Notes: generated by a model not told the origin, from the sequence alone. 59,163 nucleotides of DNA from an uncultured Ectothiorhodospiraceae bacterium (GCA_947258615.1 CAMYIX010000067.1:1-59163); one strand, 5' to 3'; shown: positions 27,528-37,418, numbered from the stretch's first letter. Made by a program: numbers and translations.

Positions 27528-28934
27528 ATGCAAGCCATCACCATCTATAACAGCCTGACCGGCAACAAGGAAACCTTCGTTCCCATCGATGAGGGCAAGG
27601 TGCGGATGTACGTCTGCGGTATGACCATCTATGACTACTGCCACCTGGGACATGCCCGGGTCATGGTGGTCTTCGACATCGTGACCCGTTATCTGCGCCA
27701 CATCGGTTATGAGGTGACCTACGTGCGCAACATCACCGATATCGATGACAAGATCATCCAGCGTGCCAATGAAAACCAGGAGGACATACAGGACCTGACC
27801 GCGCGCTTTACCGCCTTCATGCATGAGGATGCCGCCGCGTTGGGCATACAGGAACCCGACCAGGAACCGCGCGCAACCACCTCGATGGACCAGATCATCG
27901 CGATGATCAGCACCCTGATGGAAAAGGGCTATGCCTACCAGGGTGACAATGGCGACATCTATTACAATGTCAGCCGTTTCGAACACTATGGCCAGCTCTC
28001 CGGAAAGCGCATCGAGGACCTGCGTGCAGGTGAACGTGTCGCCGTGGATGAGGCGAAGCGGGACCCGATGGATTTCGTGCTCTGGAAGGCCGCCAAGCCC
28101 GCTGAGCCCAGCTGGAAATCCCCCTGGGGGGACGGCCGCCCCGGCTGGCATATCGAGTGTTCCGCCATGTCCACCCACTGCCTGGGTTCGCATTTCGATA
28201 TCCATGGCGGCGGCATGGACCTGAAATTTCCCCATCATGAAAATGAGATCGCGCAGTCCGAGGCGGCGACCGGGGAGCATTTCGTCAATTACTGGATGCA
28301 CAACGGCTTCGTCAAGGTGGACGAGGAAAAGATGTCCAAGTCACTGGGCAATTTTTTTACCGTCAGGGAAATACTGCAGCGCTACCGTGCCGAGGAAGTG
28401 CGCTATTTCATCCTGGCCAGTCATTACCGCAGCCCGCTGAACTATTCCCAGGAAAACCTCGATAACAGCAAGGCCGCCCTGACCCGGCTCTATACCGCTC
28501 TCAGGGGGCTGTCAGCCGTGGCGGCTGACCCGGCAGAGTCAAGTTATACAGACGCCTTTCATGCGGCAATGAGCGACGATTTCAATACCCCCGAGGCAAT
28601 CGCGGTACTCTTTGAAATCGCCAGGGAGATTAACCGGCACCGGGACACCGCCAGGGAAGAGGCGCAACGGCTGGGCGGCCTGCTGCGTCACCTCGGCGGT
28701 GTGCTCGGCCTGCTGCAGAGTGAGCCGGAGACATTTCTGCGCGAGCTGACCGGCAGCGCCGCCAGTGCAGATGCCGGCCTGTCGGATGCGGCTATCGATG
28801 GGCTGATCGCACGGCGCCTGCTGGCGAGGGCCGACAAGGACTGGGCCGAGGCCGACAGGATACGTGATGAGCTCGATGCGCACGGTATCCTGCTGGAAGA
28901 CGGCGCCGCGGGGACCAGCTGGCGCCGGAAATAA
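27528..28934 (+). CDS. cysS: cysteinyl-tRNA synthetase
   Basis: Class I aminoacyl-tRNA synthetase that charges tRNA-Cys. The HIGH-type motif is HLGH at residues 39-42, and KMSKS lies near residue 268. The zinc-ligand set includes Cys30 in [10 protein letters not shown] and the later GWHIECSAM and [10 protein letters not shown]. Length 468 is normal. It is divergent from the cyclophilin gene and convergent with folD, whose stop is 2 nt away. No T-box is expected in this group and none is seen. Confidence 0.97.
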   Translation: MQAITIYNSLTGNKETFVPIDEGKVRMYVCGMTIYDYCHLGHARVMVVFDIVTRYLRHIGYEVTYVRNITDIDDKIIQRANENQEDIQDLTARFTAFMHEDAAALGIQEPDQEPRATTSMDQIIAMISTLMEKGYAYQGDNGDIYYNVSRFEHYGQLSGKRIEDLRAGERVAVDEAKRDPMDFVLWKAAKPAEPSWKSPWGDGRPGWHIECSAMSTHCLGSHFDIHGGGMDLKFPHHENEIAQSEAATGEHFVNYWMHNGFVKVDEEKMSKSLGNFFTVREILQRYRAEEVRYFILASHYRSPLNYSQENLDNSKAALTRLYTALRGLSAVAADPAESSYTDAFHAAMSDDFNTPEAIAVLFEIAREINRHRDTAREEAQRLGGLLRHLGGVLGLLQSEPETFLRELTGSAASADAGLSDAAIDGLIARRLLARADKDWAEADRIRDELDAHGILLEDGAAGTSWRRK

Positions 28935-28935
28935 G

Positions 28936-29790
28936 CTACGCGTGCAGCTGTTCAGCTGCGAACAGGGTGTTCTCCAGCAGGGTCGCGACCGTCATCGGGC
29001 CGACCCCGCCGGGAACCGGGGTAATCCATCCGGCGCGTTCAAAGGCCGCGTCAAAGCCGATATCACCGGTCAGGCTGCCGTCCTCCAGCCGGTTGATACC
29101 GACATCGATGACGGTGGCCCCGGGTTTTATCCATTCGCCGGGCACCAGCCCGGGTATACCCACGGCCACCACCAGGATATCCGCACTGCCCACGTGGGCC
29201 TCGAGATTGCGGGTGAAGCGGTGGCAGGTAGTCACCGTGCATCCCGCCAGCAGCAACTCCAGCGACATGGGACGGCCGACGATATTCGAGGCGCCGACAA
29301 TCACCGCCTCCCGGCCGTGAAAGGGCTCGTCGGTGTATTCCAGCAGGGTAATGACGCCACGCGGCGTGCAGGAGCGGAGTAGGGGGCGTCGCAGGGCGAG
29401 CCGCCCGATGTTGTAGGGATGGAAACCGTCGACATCCTTGTCCGGCAGGATGGCCTCGGTCACCTTGTCGGGATCGATTTGTCCGGGCAGCGGGAACTGG
29501 ACCAGGATACCGTCGATTTCCACGTCCTTGTTCAGGTCCTCTATCAGGGCGAGCAGATCCCCTTCGCCGGTGTCGGCGGGGAGGTCATAGGCGCGGGACA
29601 GCAGGCCGGCCTCATCACAGGCGAGCCGCTTGTGGCGGACATAGATCTCGGAGGCCGGGTCCTGTCCGACCAGGATGACCGCAAGACCGGGGGGGCGCAG
29701 GTTGGTCCTGAGGCGGTCCTCGATTCTCTTTTTCACGGACTGCCTGACTTCGGCAGCGATGGACTTGCCATCGATCAGTTTGGCGCTCAT
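28936..29790 (-). CDS. folD: methylenetetrahydrofolate dehydrogenase / cyclohydrolase
   Basis: Bifunctional one-carbon enzyme interconverting methylene-, methenyl- and 10-formyl-tetrahydrofolate. It carries the family motifs: the catalytic-lysine region [26 protein letters not shown], the NADP-binding [25 protein letters not shown], and [15 protein letters not shown]. Length 284 is usual. It lies tail-to-tail with cysS, with only 1 nt between stops and no terminator-like hairpin there. The ribosome-binding site is not obvious. Confidence 0.97.
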   Translation of the reverse strand: MSAKLIDGKSIAAEVRQSVKKRIEDRLRTNLRPPGLAVILVGQDPASEIYVRHKRLACDEAGLLSRAYDLPADTGEGDLLALIEDLNKDVEIDGILVQFPLPGQIDPDKVTEAILPDKDVDGFHPYNIGRLALRRPLLRSCTPRGVITLLEYTDEPFHGREAVIVGASNIVGRPMSLELLLAGCTVTTCHRFTRNLEAHVGSADILVVAVGIPGLVPGEWIKPGATVIDVGINRLEDGSLTGDIGFDAAFERAGWITPVPGGVGPMTVATLLENTLFAAEQLHA

Positions 29791-29919
29791 GGAATGGGTC
29801 CGATGCCCTGTGGTGTGTCAGCGCGGGATTCTCGCATGGCGCCGTCATGCGGCACAACTTGGTGGTGTTTGCCGGGGCATTGACCGGCGCGCACCCGGCG
29901 GCCACTGCTGCGGTGCCAT

Positions 29920-29949
29920 TTGACCGCTGACAGGGCTAGCACGTATTAT
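29920..29949 (+). promoter_or_regulatory. promoter of the tRNA cluster
   Basis: TTGACC at 29920-29925, 18 nt spacing, TATTAT at 29944-29949, then a GC-rich discriminator (CGCGTGG), as is common for stringently controlled stable-RNA promoters. It lies 58 nt before tRNA-Pro. Confidence 0.6.
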
Positions 29950-30007
29950 CGCGTGGCTCAGTGTGGGCCCAATGGTCCGGTATCACCTCGTGGTAGCACA
30001 GAGAGAA

Positions 30008-30084
30008 CGGGGTATAGCGCAGTCTGGTAGCGCGCCAGCTTTGGGAGCTGGATGTCGGGGGTTCGAATCCCTCTACCCCGACCA
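30008..30084 (+). tRNA. tRNA-Pro (anticodon TGG)
   Basis: 77-nt cloverleaf with an encoded CCA. The acceptor pairs CGGGGTA with TACCCCG. The anticodon arm is GCCAGC-TTTGGGA-GCTGG-like, with TGG at the anticodon positions. The T-loop GGGTTCGAATCCC is standard. First gene of the Pro-(Arg)-His-Lys cluster, which resembles the tRNA set upstream of tig in Pseudomonas. Confidence 0.96.
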
Positions 30085-30121
30085 GTGATAATGATTTCAG
30101 TTCTTCAGAGGCTGAAGAAAT

Positions 30122-30522
30122 GCGCCCGTAGCTCAACTGGATAGAGCATCGGCCTTTAAGCGCACATCATGGCGGATGTGCACATTGGAGCCTTTATGAG
30201 GAAACATAACTCATAAAGTGGATCGCACTGTATCGGGGAAACCTTAACAGTTAGTGCTGATGGCAATCCCGAGGAAACCGTTGGTTGACCCATTCAAAGG
30301 TCGGTGTATACCATTCAAGCGATGCACCATACCAGAGAGAAGGGTGACCCGGGTGTTTTGAAGGCTCAGCCCGATCAATCTGAGGGTAGAAACACCCGAG
30401 CATAATCAGGCAGGAAACGCGAGCATGACCGCTGATTATCGATGGGTTCCGTAGAGACTATACGTGCGACACCTGAGATGGTGAAGAGATAGTCCAGACC
30501 ACAAACCCTGCCGGGCGCGCCA
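30122..30522 (+). tRNA. tRNA-Arg(TCT)-like gene split by a group I intron, with internal exon sequence missing
   Basis: The 5' exon (30122-30156) is a normal tRNA 5' half: acceptor GCGCCCG, D arm GCTC...GAGC, anticodon stem 5' strand and loop start CTT. The 3' end (30507-30522) gives the T-stem 3' strand CCTGC, acceptor CGGGCGC (perfect match to the 5' strand), discriminator G and CCA. A group I intron lies between. Anticodon position 35, the 3' anticodon stem, variable loop and T-stem 5' strand/loop (about 25-26 nt) are not found anywhere between 30157 and 30506. Arg(UCU) identity is inferred from the CTT loop, similarity to tRNA-Arg(UCU) elsewhere and its place between tRNA-Pro and tRNA-His. 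As written it could not yield a normal tRNA. Confidence 0.8.
30157..30506 (+). ncRNA. group I self-splicing intron core in the tRNA anticodon loop
   Basis: Conserved helices can be traced. P1 region: hairpin GCACATC/GATGTGC (30162-30168/30175-30181) above a U-G pair at the 5' splice site. P2: CTTTATGAG/CTCATAAAG (30192-30200/30210-30218). P3: TCGCAC/GTGCGA (30223-30228/30464-30469). P4: TCGGG/CCCGA (30233-30237/30268-30272). P7: GACTAT/ATAGTC (30456-30461/30489-30494). P8: CACC/GGTG (30470-30473/30480-30483). GTAGAGACTA and ATGGTGAAG..ATAGTCCAG closely match the Azoarcus tRNA-Ile intron as I recall it. P5-P6 carries extra stems (30350-30398, 30402-30439). There is no homing endonuclease ORF. 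The 3' boundary is approximate because the exon junction is lost. Confidence 0.88.
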
Positions 30523-30564
30523 TTTTGTTGAATCATGATTTGTTGGAGTTTTACTCGTTTTATG

Positions 30565-30640
30565 GTGGGCGTAGCTCAGTTGGTAGAGCCCTGGATTGTG
30601 ATTCCAGTCGTCGTGGGTTCGAGTCCCATCGTCCACCCCA
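30565..30640 (+). tRNA. tRNA-His (anticodon GTG)
   Basis: Cloverleaf with acceptor GTGGGCG/CGTCCAC, anticodon GTG in CTGGATTGTGATTCCAG, T-loop GGGTTCGAGTCCC, discriminator C and encoded CCA. The base at 30564 is G, which can serve as the G-1 that tRNA-His needs. It lies 42 nt after the intron-split tRNA. Confidence 0.96.
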
Positions 30641-30720
30641 TTTTTTCGTAATTCCCCACGGCCCCGGACCCGTGGCCGGCTTGAACCGCTATCGCCTCTG
30701 TGGTCCAATACCGGCCTTCC

Positions 30721-30796
30721 GGGCCGTTAGCTCAATTGGCAGAGCAGTGGACTCTTAATCCATTGGTTGAAGGTTCGATTCCTTCACGGCCCACCA
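30721..30796 (+). tRNA. tRNA-Lys (anticodon CTT)
   Basis: 76-nt cloverleaf: acceptor GGGCCGT/ACGGCCC, anticodon CTT in TGGACTCTTAATCCA, T-loop AGGTTCGATTCCT, encoded CCA. Last tRNA before the cluster terminator. The Lys isoacceptor here differs from the Leu that follows tRNA-His in many relatives. Confidence 0.96.
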
Positions 30797-30804
30797 ACTC
30801 GACC

Positions 30805-30832
30805 ATGCCCGCGCCGTGCGCGGGCATTTTTT
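30805..30832 (+). terminator. intrinsic terminator of the tRNA cluster
   Basis: Perfect 10-bp stem ATGCCCGCGC/GCGCGGGCAT (30805-30814/30818-30827), a 3-nt loop and a run of T. It ends the Pro-Arg-His-Lys transcript 9 nt after tRNA-Lys and separates it from tRNA-Leu/tig. Confidence 0.88.
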
Positions 30833-31013
30833 ATCCCGGAGCGGCGCCTGCCACGGCCAGTCCCGGTCCCTGATACACCCTGGAAAATCGGGGCGATGGG
30901 ACCTGGCGGATGGGGGCGGCCTGGCATTAGGGGTGCGCTGGCTGACGACAAGCCGTTATAATTACAAAGATTACGTGGGGGATCAGTGACCGCTCCCGGC
31001 GGCACGCTATAAC

Positions 31014-31098
<85 letters not shown>

Positions 31099-31185
31099 GT
31101 TTCCCGGCCAACGGGAGGCATTTTATTACAAGGCACGAATGTCGCACCGGACAGGGGAAGCGGCACTATAAACAGAGGTGAAAAC

Positions 31186-32475
31186 ATGCAAGTTTCGGTA
31201 GAACACACGGGCGGGCTGGAACGTCGTATGACGGTCCAGGTGCCGGCAGAGCGTATCGATCAGGAGGTCGGTTCCCGGCTTCAGTCGATGACACGGTCCG
31301 TGCGGCTTGACGGTTTCCGGCCTGGCAAGGTGCCGTTCAAGGTGGTGGAAAAAAAATACGGCAAGCAGGTGCGCCTGGAAGTGACGGACCAGATCATCTA
31401 TTCCACCCTGCAGGAAGCGCTCACCCAGGAGAGCCTGCGTCCGGCAGGCGAGCCGAAGATAGAGCCGAACGAATCGCAGCCGGGCGAGGCCCTGGAATAC
31501 GTGGCGACCTTCGAGGTGTTTCCGGAACTGGGCGGTGCCATCGATGACAACTTCTCGGTCATCCGGCCCGTGGTGAAGGTCACCGACGCGGAAGTTGACG
31601 CGATGCTCGACAAGCTGCGCAAGCAACGCGCTACCTGGAATGAGGTCGAACGTGATGCCCGACTTGACGATCAGGTCATTATCGATTTTGAAGGCAAGGT
31701 GGACGGTGCGTCTTTCAGCGGCAACAAGGGTGAGAAAATGCCGCTGGTGCTGGGCTCGAACAGCATGATCCCGGGTTTCGAGGAACAGCTGGTCGGTGTC
31801 AGTGCCGGCGATGAGAAGACGCTGCAGGTCAGCTTCCCGAAGGACTATCCGTCTGCAGAGGTCGCTGGCAAGGACGCGGAGTTCAGAATCAGGGTGCATG
31901 GCGTTTCGGAAATGGTGCTACCGGAACTGGATGATGATTTTGCCCGTGCCTTCGGCGTGGCCGACAGGGGGATGGCAGGGCTGCGCGAGGAAGTTACCAA
32001 TAACATGCAGCGCGAACTCAAACAGTTGCTCAAGGGGAGTCTCAAGGACCAGGTCTTTTCCGGACTGCTGGAGAAAAACCCGGTCGAGGTTCCGCGCAGC
32101 CTGGTCGAGAACGAGATCGTGCAACTCAGGTCCCAGCAGGAATACCAGAGGCTGGACACGGAAGCGCTGCAGAACACGGCAGAACGCCGGGTCAAGCTGG
32201 GCGTGCTGATCAGCGAAGTCGTCAAGCAGAACCAGATTCAGGTCGACCCCGACCGGGTGCGCGAGGCGGTTGAAACAATCGCGGCCTCCTATGAAAAGCC
32301 CGAGGAGGTCATCCAGTGGTATTATGGAAACCAGGAGATGCTCGCCGGCATCCAGTCCGCGGTGCTCGAGGAACAGGTCGTTGACTGGATGATTGAAAAC
32401 GGCGGCCTCAAGCTGGAAGAGAGACAGACCTCATTTGACGAACTGGTCGATACAGCCAGGCAATCTAAAGGATAG
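31186..32475 (+). CDS. tig: trigger factor
   Basis: Ribosome-associated chaperone and prolyl isomerase. I start at MQVSVEHTGGLERRM: GAGGTG lies just upstream, whereas the longer open frame runs into tRNA-Leu. Domains: N-terminal ribosome-binding domain with the signature GFRPGKVPFKVVEKKYG (about residues 44-60), a central FKBP-type domain (VIIDFEGKVDGASFSG ... MPLVLGSNSMIPGFEEQLVG), and a long helical C-terminal chaperone domain. Length 429 is normal. tig-clpP-clpX-lon is a conserved proteostasis block; clpP begins 6 nt after its stop. Confidence 0.97.
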   Translation: MQVSVEHTGGLERRMTVQVPAERIDQEVGSRLQSMTRSVRLDGFRPGKVPFKVVEKKYGKQVRLEVTDQIIYSTLQEALTQESLRPAGEPKIEPNESQPGEALEYVATFEVFPELGGAIDDNFSVIRPVVKVTDAEVDAMLDKLRKQRATWNEVERDARLDDQVIIDFEGKVDGASFSGNKGEKMPLVLGSNSMIPGFEEQLVGVSAGDEKTLQVSFPKDYPSAEVAGKDAEFRIRVHGVSEMVLPELDDDFARAFGVADRGMAGLREEVTNNMQRELKQLLKGSLKDQVFSGLLEKNPVEVPRSLVENEIVQLRSQQEYQRLDTEALQNTAERRVKLGVLISEVVKQNQIQVDPDRVREAVETIAASYEKPEEVIQWYYGNQEMLAGIQSAVLEEQVVDWMIENGGLKLEERQTSFDELVDTARQSKG

Positions 32476-32481
32476 GTTTCG

Positions 32482-33126
32482 ATGACCGATAGCAACTTCA
32501 TGAACAGTGCAGCAGACACCCGGGCCCTGAACCTGGTCCCGATCGTTATCGAGCAGACGGCACGCGGCGAACGTTCCTACGACATCTACTCGCGCCTGTT
32601 AAAGGAGCGCGTCGTGTTTGTTGTCGGACCGGTAGAGGATTACATGGCCAATGTCGTGGTCGCACAGTTGCTGTTCCTTGAGTCAGAAAACCCTGACAAG
32701 GATATCCACCTGTACATCAACTCGCCGGGTGGATCGGTCACTGCCGGGCTGGCGATCTATGACACCATGCAGTTCGTCAAGCCTGATGTCAGTACCATGT
32801 GTATCGGACAGGCAGCCAGTATGGGTGCACTGTTGCTGGCAGGTGGCAGCAAGGGCAAGCGCGTTTGCCTGCCACACTCGCGCATGATGATCCACCAGCC
32901 GCTGGGTGGCTTCCAGGGGCAGGCGACCGATATCGATATCCATGCCCGGGAAATACTGCTGATACGGGAAAAACTCAACCTGATTTTGTCACAGCATACC
33001 GGGCAACCGCTGGAACGCATCAGCGAGGACACGGAACGTGACAATTTCATGGGGGCCGACAAGGCCAAGGAATATGGCCTGATCGATCAGATACTGGCCA
33101 GTCGTGATACCGGCATTGACGCCTAG
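32482..33126 (+). CDS. clpP: ATP-dependent Clp protease proteolytic subunit
   Basis: Serine protease that forms the double-heptamer chamber used by ClpX. The catalytic triad is complete: Ser113 in [14 protein letters not shown], His138 in [10 protein letters not shown], and Asp187 in ERDNF. The N-terminus ([24 protein letters not shown]) is the canonical processed-form start region. Length 214 is typical. It follows tig by 6 nt with AAAGGAT as ribosome-binding site, so it is cotranscribed. clpX begins 141 nt later. Confidence 0.97.
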   Translation: MTDSNFMNSAADTRALNLVPIVIEQTARGERSYDIYSRLLKERVVFVVGPVEDYMANVVVAQLLFLESENPDKDIHLYINSPGGSVTAGLAIYDTMQFVKPDVSTMCIGQAASMGALLLAGGSKGKRVCLPHSRMMIHQPLGGFQGQATDIDIHAREILLIREKLNLILSQHTGQPLERISEDTERDNFMGADKAKEYGLIDQILASRDTGIDA

Positions 33127-33267
33127 AACAGGACCGATCACCGGTCTGGATGGATTAACCCTCTATAAAAAAATGATTTACCGTGATTGAAGGAGTTGAT
33201 TCACAATCGCAAATAGTGTTAAAAAACCATCAGGCAGGTCCTTGTTGAGGCGCATGGGGATTCGAGT

Positions 33268-34539
33268 ATGAGTAATGACAGAGACGGTAAGGGTGACGAC
33301 GGCAAATTGCTCTACTGTTCCTTCTGCGGCAAAAGCCAGCATGAAGTACGCAAACTTATCGCCGGACCCTCTGTCTTCGTCTGCGACGAGTGCGTCGAAC
33401 TGTGTAACGACATCATTCGCGAGGAAATGCAGGAGAAATCCTCGACTGGTGGAGACAAGCTGCCCAAGCCGCAGGAAATCAATGATGTACTGAATGAATA
33501 CGTGATCGGCCAGGAACGCGCCAAGAAGGTCCTCTCGGTCGCCGTTTACAACCACTACAAGCGTCTCGATGCCTCCGGCAAGAAGGATGAGGTCGAGCTC
33601 TCCAAGAGTAATATCCTGCTGATCGGCCCGACCGGTTCAGGCAAGACCCTGCTGGCGGAAACGCTGGCGCGCATGCTGAATGTCCCGTTCACTATCGCCG
33701 ATGCCACCACCCTGACAGAGGCCGGCTACGTCGGCGAGGATGTCGAGAACATCATCCAGAAACTCTTGCAGAAGTGTGATTACGATGTCGACAAGGCCCA
33801 GACGGGTATCGTCTACATCGACGAGATCGACAAGATCTCGCGCAAGTCGGACAACCCCTCGATTACCCGGGATGTTTCCGGGGAAGGCGTACAGCAGGCA
33901 CTGCTGAAGCTGATCGAGGGTACGGTCGCGTCGGTGCCGCCACAGGGTGGGCGCAAGCATCCGCAGCAGGAATTCCTGCAGGTGGATACCTCGAACATCC
34001 TGTTTGTCGTGGGCGGTGCGTTTGCCGGTCTCGACAAGATCATTCGCAGCCGTTCTGAAACGGGCGGCATCGGTTTTGCCGCCGAGGTCAAGAGCAAGGA
34101 TGAGGAAATAAAGCTCGGAGAGATCCTCTACGACGTGGAACCCGAGGACCTCATCAAGTATGGCCTGATCCCCGAGTTTGTCGGTCGCCTGCCAGTGGTG
34201 GCCACCCTGGAGGAGCTGGACGAAGACGCGCTTGTCCAGATTCTGACCGAGCCCAAGAATGCCCTGACCAAGCAGTACGAGAAGCTGTTTGATATGGAGG
34301 GCTGCGAGATTGAATTCCGAGAAGATGCCCTGCGTGCCGTGGCGCGCAAGGCCATGGAGCGCAAGACCGGTGCACGCGGTCTGCGTACCATCCTCGAGCA
34401 GGTCCTGCTCGACACCATGTACGATCTCCCTTCGATGGAAAATGTCCTCAAAGTGGTCATTGACGAGGGCGTTATCCTGGGGAATTCCAGGCCGTACATG
34501 ATTTTTGACGCTTCTGAGCCACTTGCGGCCTCAGAGTAG
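33268..34539 (+). CDS. clpX: ATP-dependent Clp protease ATP-binding subunit ClpX
   Basis: AAA+ unfoldase that recognises tagged substrates, including ssrA-tagged proteins, and feeds ClpP. The N-terminal zinc-binding domain has Cys17, Cys20, Cys39 and Cys42. Walker A is GPTGSGKT (120-127), and Walker B with sensor follows as [11 protein letters not shown]. The ClpP-docking IGF-type loop and the pore loop GYVGEDVE are in place. Length 423 is usual. It has its own 141-nt upstream gap and may have a separate promoter, though none is clear. Confidence 0.97.
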   Translation: MSNDRDGKGDDGKLLYCSFCGKSQHEVRKLIAGPSVFVCDECVELCNDIIREEMQEKSSTGGDKLPKPQEINDVLNEYVIGQERAKKVLSVAVYNHYKRLDASGKKDEVELSKSNILLIGPTGSGKTLLAETLARMLNVPFTIADATTLTEAGYVGEDVENIIQKLLQKCDYDVDKAQTGIVYIDEIDKISRKSDNPSITRDVSGEGVQQALLKLIEGTVASVPPQGGRKHPQQEFLQVDTSNILFVVGGAFAGLDKIIRSRSETGGIGFAAEVKSKDEEIKLGEILYDVEPEDLIKYGLIPEFVGRLPVVATLEELDEDALVQILTEPKNALTKQYEKLFDMEGCEIEFREDALRAVARKAMERKTGARGLRTILEQVLLDTMYDLPSMENVLKVVIDEGVILGNSRPYMIFDASEPLAASE

Positions 34540-34640
34540 TATCTATATCTCCATAAATAACAGTAAGTTGCTTTATCATTCGCCTGGCGGGCTGGCTGGC
34601 ATGTAACTTGCTGCATGTTTAATGCCTGTCAAAAAAATAT

Positions 34641-34670
34641 GGTTGAAGAGTCGCAGATGCGTCCCCATAT
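34641..34670 (+). promoter_or_regulatory. heat-shock (sigma-32) promoter of lon
   Basis: GGTTGAAG at 34641-34648 and CCCCATAT at 34663-34670, with 15 nt between TTGAA and CCCC. Compared with the sigma-32 consensus CTTGAA ... CCCCATNT, the -10 is nearly perfect. E. coli lon also has a sigma-32 promoter ending in CCCCATATT. Confidence 0.78.
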
Positions 34671-34794
34671 TGGTGTCTGACGGATAGGACACAAGGGAAT
34701 GAACGTTCCGACAGGCAGGGCACCGGGGCTTGTATGACGCTATCCAGGCGGTTCGCCGCCAGCTAACCGGTAACACACTATCACTAAGGAATGG

Positions 34795-37227
34795 ATGGAC
34801 ACCGATATGACAGATCAAGCCGCGAGCGCAATACCCGTCTTGCCATTACGGGATGTTGTTGTTTACCCGCATATGGTCATTCCGCTGTTTGTGGGACGTG
34901 AAAAATCAATCAATGCCCTGGATACGGCCATGCAGGAGGACAAGAAGATCCTCCTGGTGGCGCAAAAAAATGCCGAAATAGATGATCCCTCCGCAGAAGA
35001 CATCCACGAAATCGGGACATTGTCGACAATCCTGCAGCTGCTGAAGCTTCCCGACGGGACAGTCAAGGTGCTGGTGGAAGGCGCCGAACGGGCACGTATC
35101 ACTTCCCTGGAGACCGCGGACGCCTTTTTCACCGCCCACGTCGACCTGCTGGAAGCGGATGACTCGGACGAGGAAAAGGAACTCGAGGTAATGACCCGTT
35201 CACTGCTTGCCATATTCGAACAGTATGTGAAACTCAACAAGAAAGTTCCCCCCGAGATCCTCACATCATTGTCGGGAATCGATGAGCCCGGGCGCCTGGC
35301 AGACACCATCGCCGCACACATGTCGCTCAAGCTTGAGGAGAAACAGAAGATCCTCGAGATCGAGAACAGCCACCAACGCCTTGAGCGTCTTATAGGGCTG
35401 ATCGAGGGCGAGATCGACATCATGCAGATCGAGAAGCGGATTCGCGGCCGCGTCAAGCAGCAGATGGAGAAGAGCCAGCGCGAGTACTACCTGAACGAGC
35501 AAATGAAGGCCATCCAGAAGGAACTGGGCGAGATGGAAGATGCGCCCAATGAGCTGGAGGAGCTGCAACAGAAGATAGAAAAGGCGGGCATGAGCAAGGA
35601 GGCCAAGGAAAAGGCAAGCTCTGAACTCAACAAGCTCAAAATGATGTCGCCGATGTCGGCCGAGGCGACAGTTGTCAGAAATTACATCGACTGGCTGGTC
35701 GGTGTCCCGTGGAAGAAGCGCTCCAAGATCCGTCATGACCTGTCGGTGGCGGAGGATGTCCTGGAAGCGGACCACTACGGTCTGGAAAAGGTCAAGGAAC
35801 GCATCCTCGAGTACCTGGCGGTGCAGCAGCGCGTCAAGAAGCTCAAGGGGCCGATCCTGTGCCTGGTCGGTCCGCCCGGTGTCGGCAAGACCTCGCTGGG
35901 ACGCTCCATTGCCCGTGCCACCAGCCGCAAGTTCACGCGCATGTCACTGGGTGGTGTTCGTGACGAGGCCGAAATCCGTGGCCACCGCCGCACCTATATT
36001 GGCTCGCTGCCCGGCAAGATCGTCCAGAACCTCTCCAAGGTGGAGGTGCGCAATCCGCTGTTCCTGCTGGATGAACTCGACAAGATGTCAATGGACTTCC
36101 GCGGCGATCCGTCATCGGCATTGCTTGAAGTGCTCGATCCCGAACAGAACAACGCCTTCAATGATCACTACCTGGAAGTCGATTTCGACCTGTCCGACGT
36201 GATGTTCGTTGCCACGGCGAATACCATGAATATCCCGGGCCCGCTGCTCGACCGCATGGAGGTCATCCGGATACCGGGTTATACCGAGGACGAGAAGATC
36301 AATATCGCCATGCGCTATCTGCTGCCCAAGCAGATAAAGAACAACGGCCTCAAGGAGGACGAGATTTCGGTCAGCCAGAATGCAATCCGCGATATCGTAC
36401 GCTACTACACGCGCGAGGCCGGTGTGCGCAACCTGGAACGCGAAATCTCCAAGATCTGCCGCAAGGTGGTCAAGGAACTGGTGCTCAAGGAGCGTGACAA
36501 GAAGATCTCCGTCACCCCAAGGAACATCGACAAGTACCTTGGCGTCAAGCGCTTCCGTTACGGCCTGGCCGAGGAACACGATCAGGTAGGGCAGGTCACC
36601 GGACTTGCCTGGACGGAAGTCGGTGGTGAGTTGCTGACCATCGAGTCGACCATCGTCCCCGGCAAGGGCAAGATGATCCATACCGGTCAACTCGGTGATG
36701 TCATGCAGGAATCCATACAGGCGGCGACGACCGTGGTACGCAGCCGCTCCTCGATGCTCGGCATCGACCCCGATTTCTACCAGAAGTACGATATTCATGT
36801 GCACGTGCCCGAGGGTGCCACGCCCAAGGACGGCCCCAGTGCAGGTGTCGGAATGTGCACGGCACTGGTGTCTGCGCTGACCGACATCCCGGTGCGCGCC
36901 GATGTGGCAATGACGGGCGAGATCACCCTGCGCGGCGAGGTGCTGCCGATTGGCGGGCTCAAGGAGAAATTACTGGCGGCCCATCGAGGCGGAATCTCCG
37001 TGGTTCTGATCCCTGAGGAAAATCGCAAGGATCTCGCTGATATTCCGAAGAATGTCAAGGACAAGCTGGATATCCGCCCGGTCAGGTGGATCGACGAGGT
37101 CCTGCAGGTCGCCCTGCAGCATCAGCCGGTACCTTTGGCGGAGGAGGGCAAGGAACCGCCCAGGAAGGCCAAAGCCAAAGGCAAGGAAAAGGGTGAGGCC
37201 AAGCAGAAACCCATCACGGCACATTGA
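34795..37227 (+). CDS. lon: ATP-dependent protease Lon
   Basis: Homohexameric AAA+ serine protease for misfolded and regulatory proteins. Domains: N-terminal substrate-binding domain ([21 protein letters not shown] at the start), coiled-coil, AAA+ with Walker A GPPGVGKT (359-366), and C-terminal protease domain with catalytic Ser682 in DGPSAGVGM and Lys725 in GGLKEKLL. Length 810 is typical, with a basic Lys/Ala tail after the protease domain. AAGGA lies just before the start; an alternative ATG is 12 nt inside. A sigma-32-type promoter lies about 125 nt upstream. Confidence 0.97.
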   Translation: MDTDMTDQAASAIPVLPLRDVVVYPHMVIPLFVGREKSINALDTAMQEDKKILLVAQKNAEIDDPSAEDIHEIGTLSTILQLLKLPDGTVKVLVEGAERARITSLETADAFFTAHVDLLEADDSDEEKELEVMTRSLLAIFEQYVKLNKKVPPEILTSLSGIDEPGRLADTIAAHMSLKLEEKQKILEIENSHQRLERLIGLIEGEIDIMQIEKRIRGRVKQQMEKSQREYYLNEQMKAIQKELGEMEDAPNELEELQQKIEKAGMSKEAKEKASSELNKLKMMSPMSAEATVVRNYIDWLVGVPWKKRSKIRHDLSVAEDVLEADHYGLEKVKERILEYLAVQQRVKKLKGPILCLVGPPGVGKTSLGRSIARATSRKFTRMSLGGVRDEAEIRGHRRTYIGSLPGKIVQNLSKVEVRNPLFLLDELDKMSMDFRGDPSSALLEVLDPEQNNAFNDHYLEVDFDLSDVMFVATANTMNIPGPLLDRMEVIRIPGYTEDEKINIAMRYLLPKQIKNNGLKEDEISVSQNAIRDIVRYYTREAGVRNLEREISKICRKVVKELVLKERDKKISVTPRNIDKYLGVKRFRYGLAEEHDQVGQVTGLAWTEVGGELLTIESTIVPGKGKMIHTGQLGDVMQESIQAATTVVRSRSSMLGIDPDFYQKYDIHVHVPEGATPKDGPSAGVGMCTALVSALTDIPVRADVAMTGEITLRGEVLPIGGLKEKLLAAHRGGISVVLIPEENRKDLADIPKNVKDKLDIRPVRWIDEVLQVALQHQPVPLAEEGKEPPRKAKAKGKEKGEAKQKPITAH

Positions 37228-37252
37228 CTTATACATGCCTGATGCTGGGCCG

Positions 37253-37290
37253 CGCCGGGGCAGCTGCTACAGCTGCCCCGGCGGGTTTTT
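37253..37290 (+). terminator. strong intrinsic terminator after lon
   Basis: Perfect 14-bp stem CGCCGGGGCAGCTG/CAGCTGCCCCGGCG (37253-37266/37270-37283), a 3-nt loop, then GG and five T. It insulates lon from hupB. Confidence 0.92.
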
Positions 37291-37316
37291 ATGCGCGGGA
37301 TTTCTATGCTTTAATA

Positions 37317-37338
37317 CCCCCTGCCTGATGGCAGGGGG
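37317..37338. repeat. 9-bp perfect hairpin upstream of hupB
   Basis: CCCCCTGCC/GGCAGGGGG with loop TGAT, 80 nt before the hupB ATG and 27 nt after the lon terminator. It has no directly following T-run on the plus strand. It could be the reverse-strand part of a bidirectional terminator, a protein-binding palindrome, or a 5' leader hairpin of hupB. Confidence 0.5.
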
Positions 37339-37418
37339 ACAGGTAACATTATTTTTGTGTGACTGATTTCCAGTTGAAACGTTTCGTTTAATCATAAAAC
37401 CAATTTCGGGGATACCAT

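Noticed and set aside
30495..30511. Possible T-arm immediately before the acceptor strand of the split tRNA
   Set aside because: The five potential stem pairs are mostly mismatched (only a G-T is plausible), and the loop lacks TTCGA.
30436..30708. Minus-strand ORF overlapping the intron and tRNA-His, considered as a homing endonuclease
   Set aside because: No LAGLIDADG, GIY-YIG or HNH motif; it runs through tRNA-His and is a chance frame.
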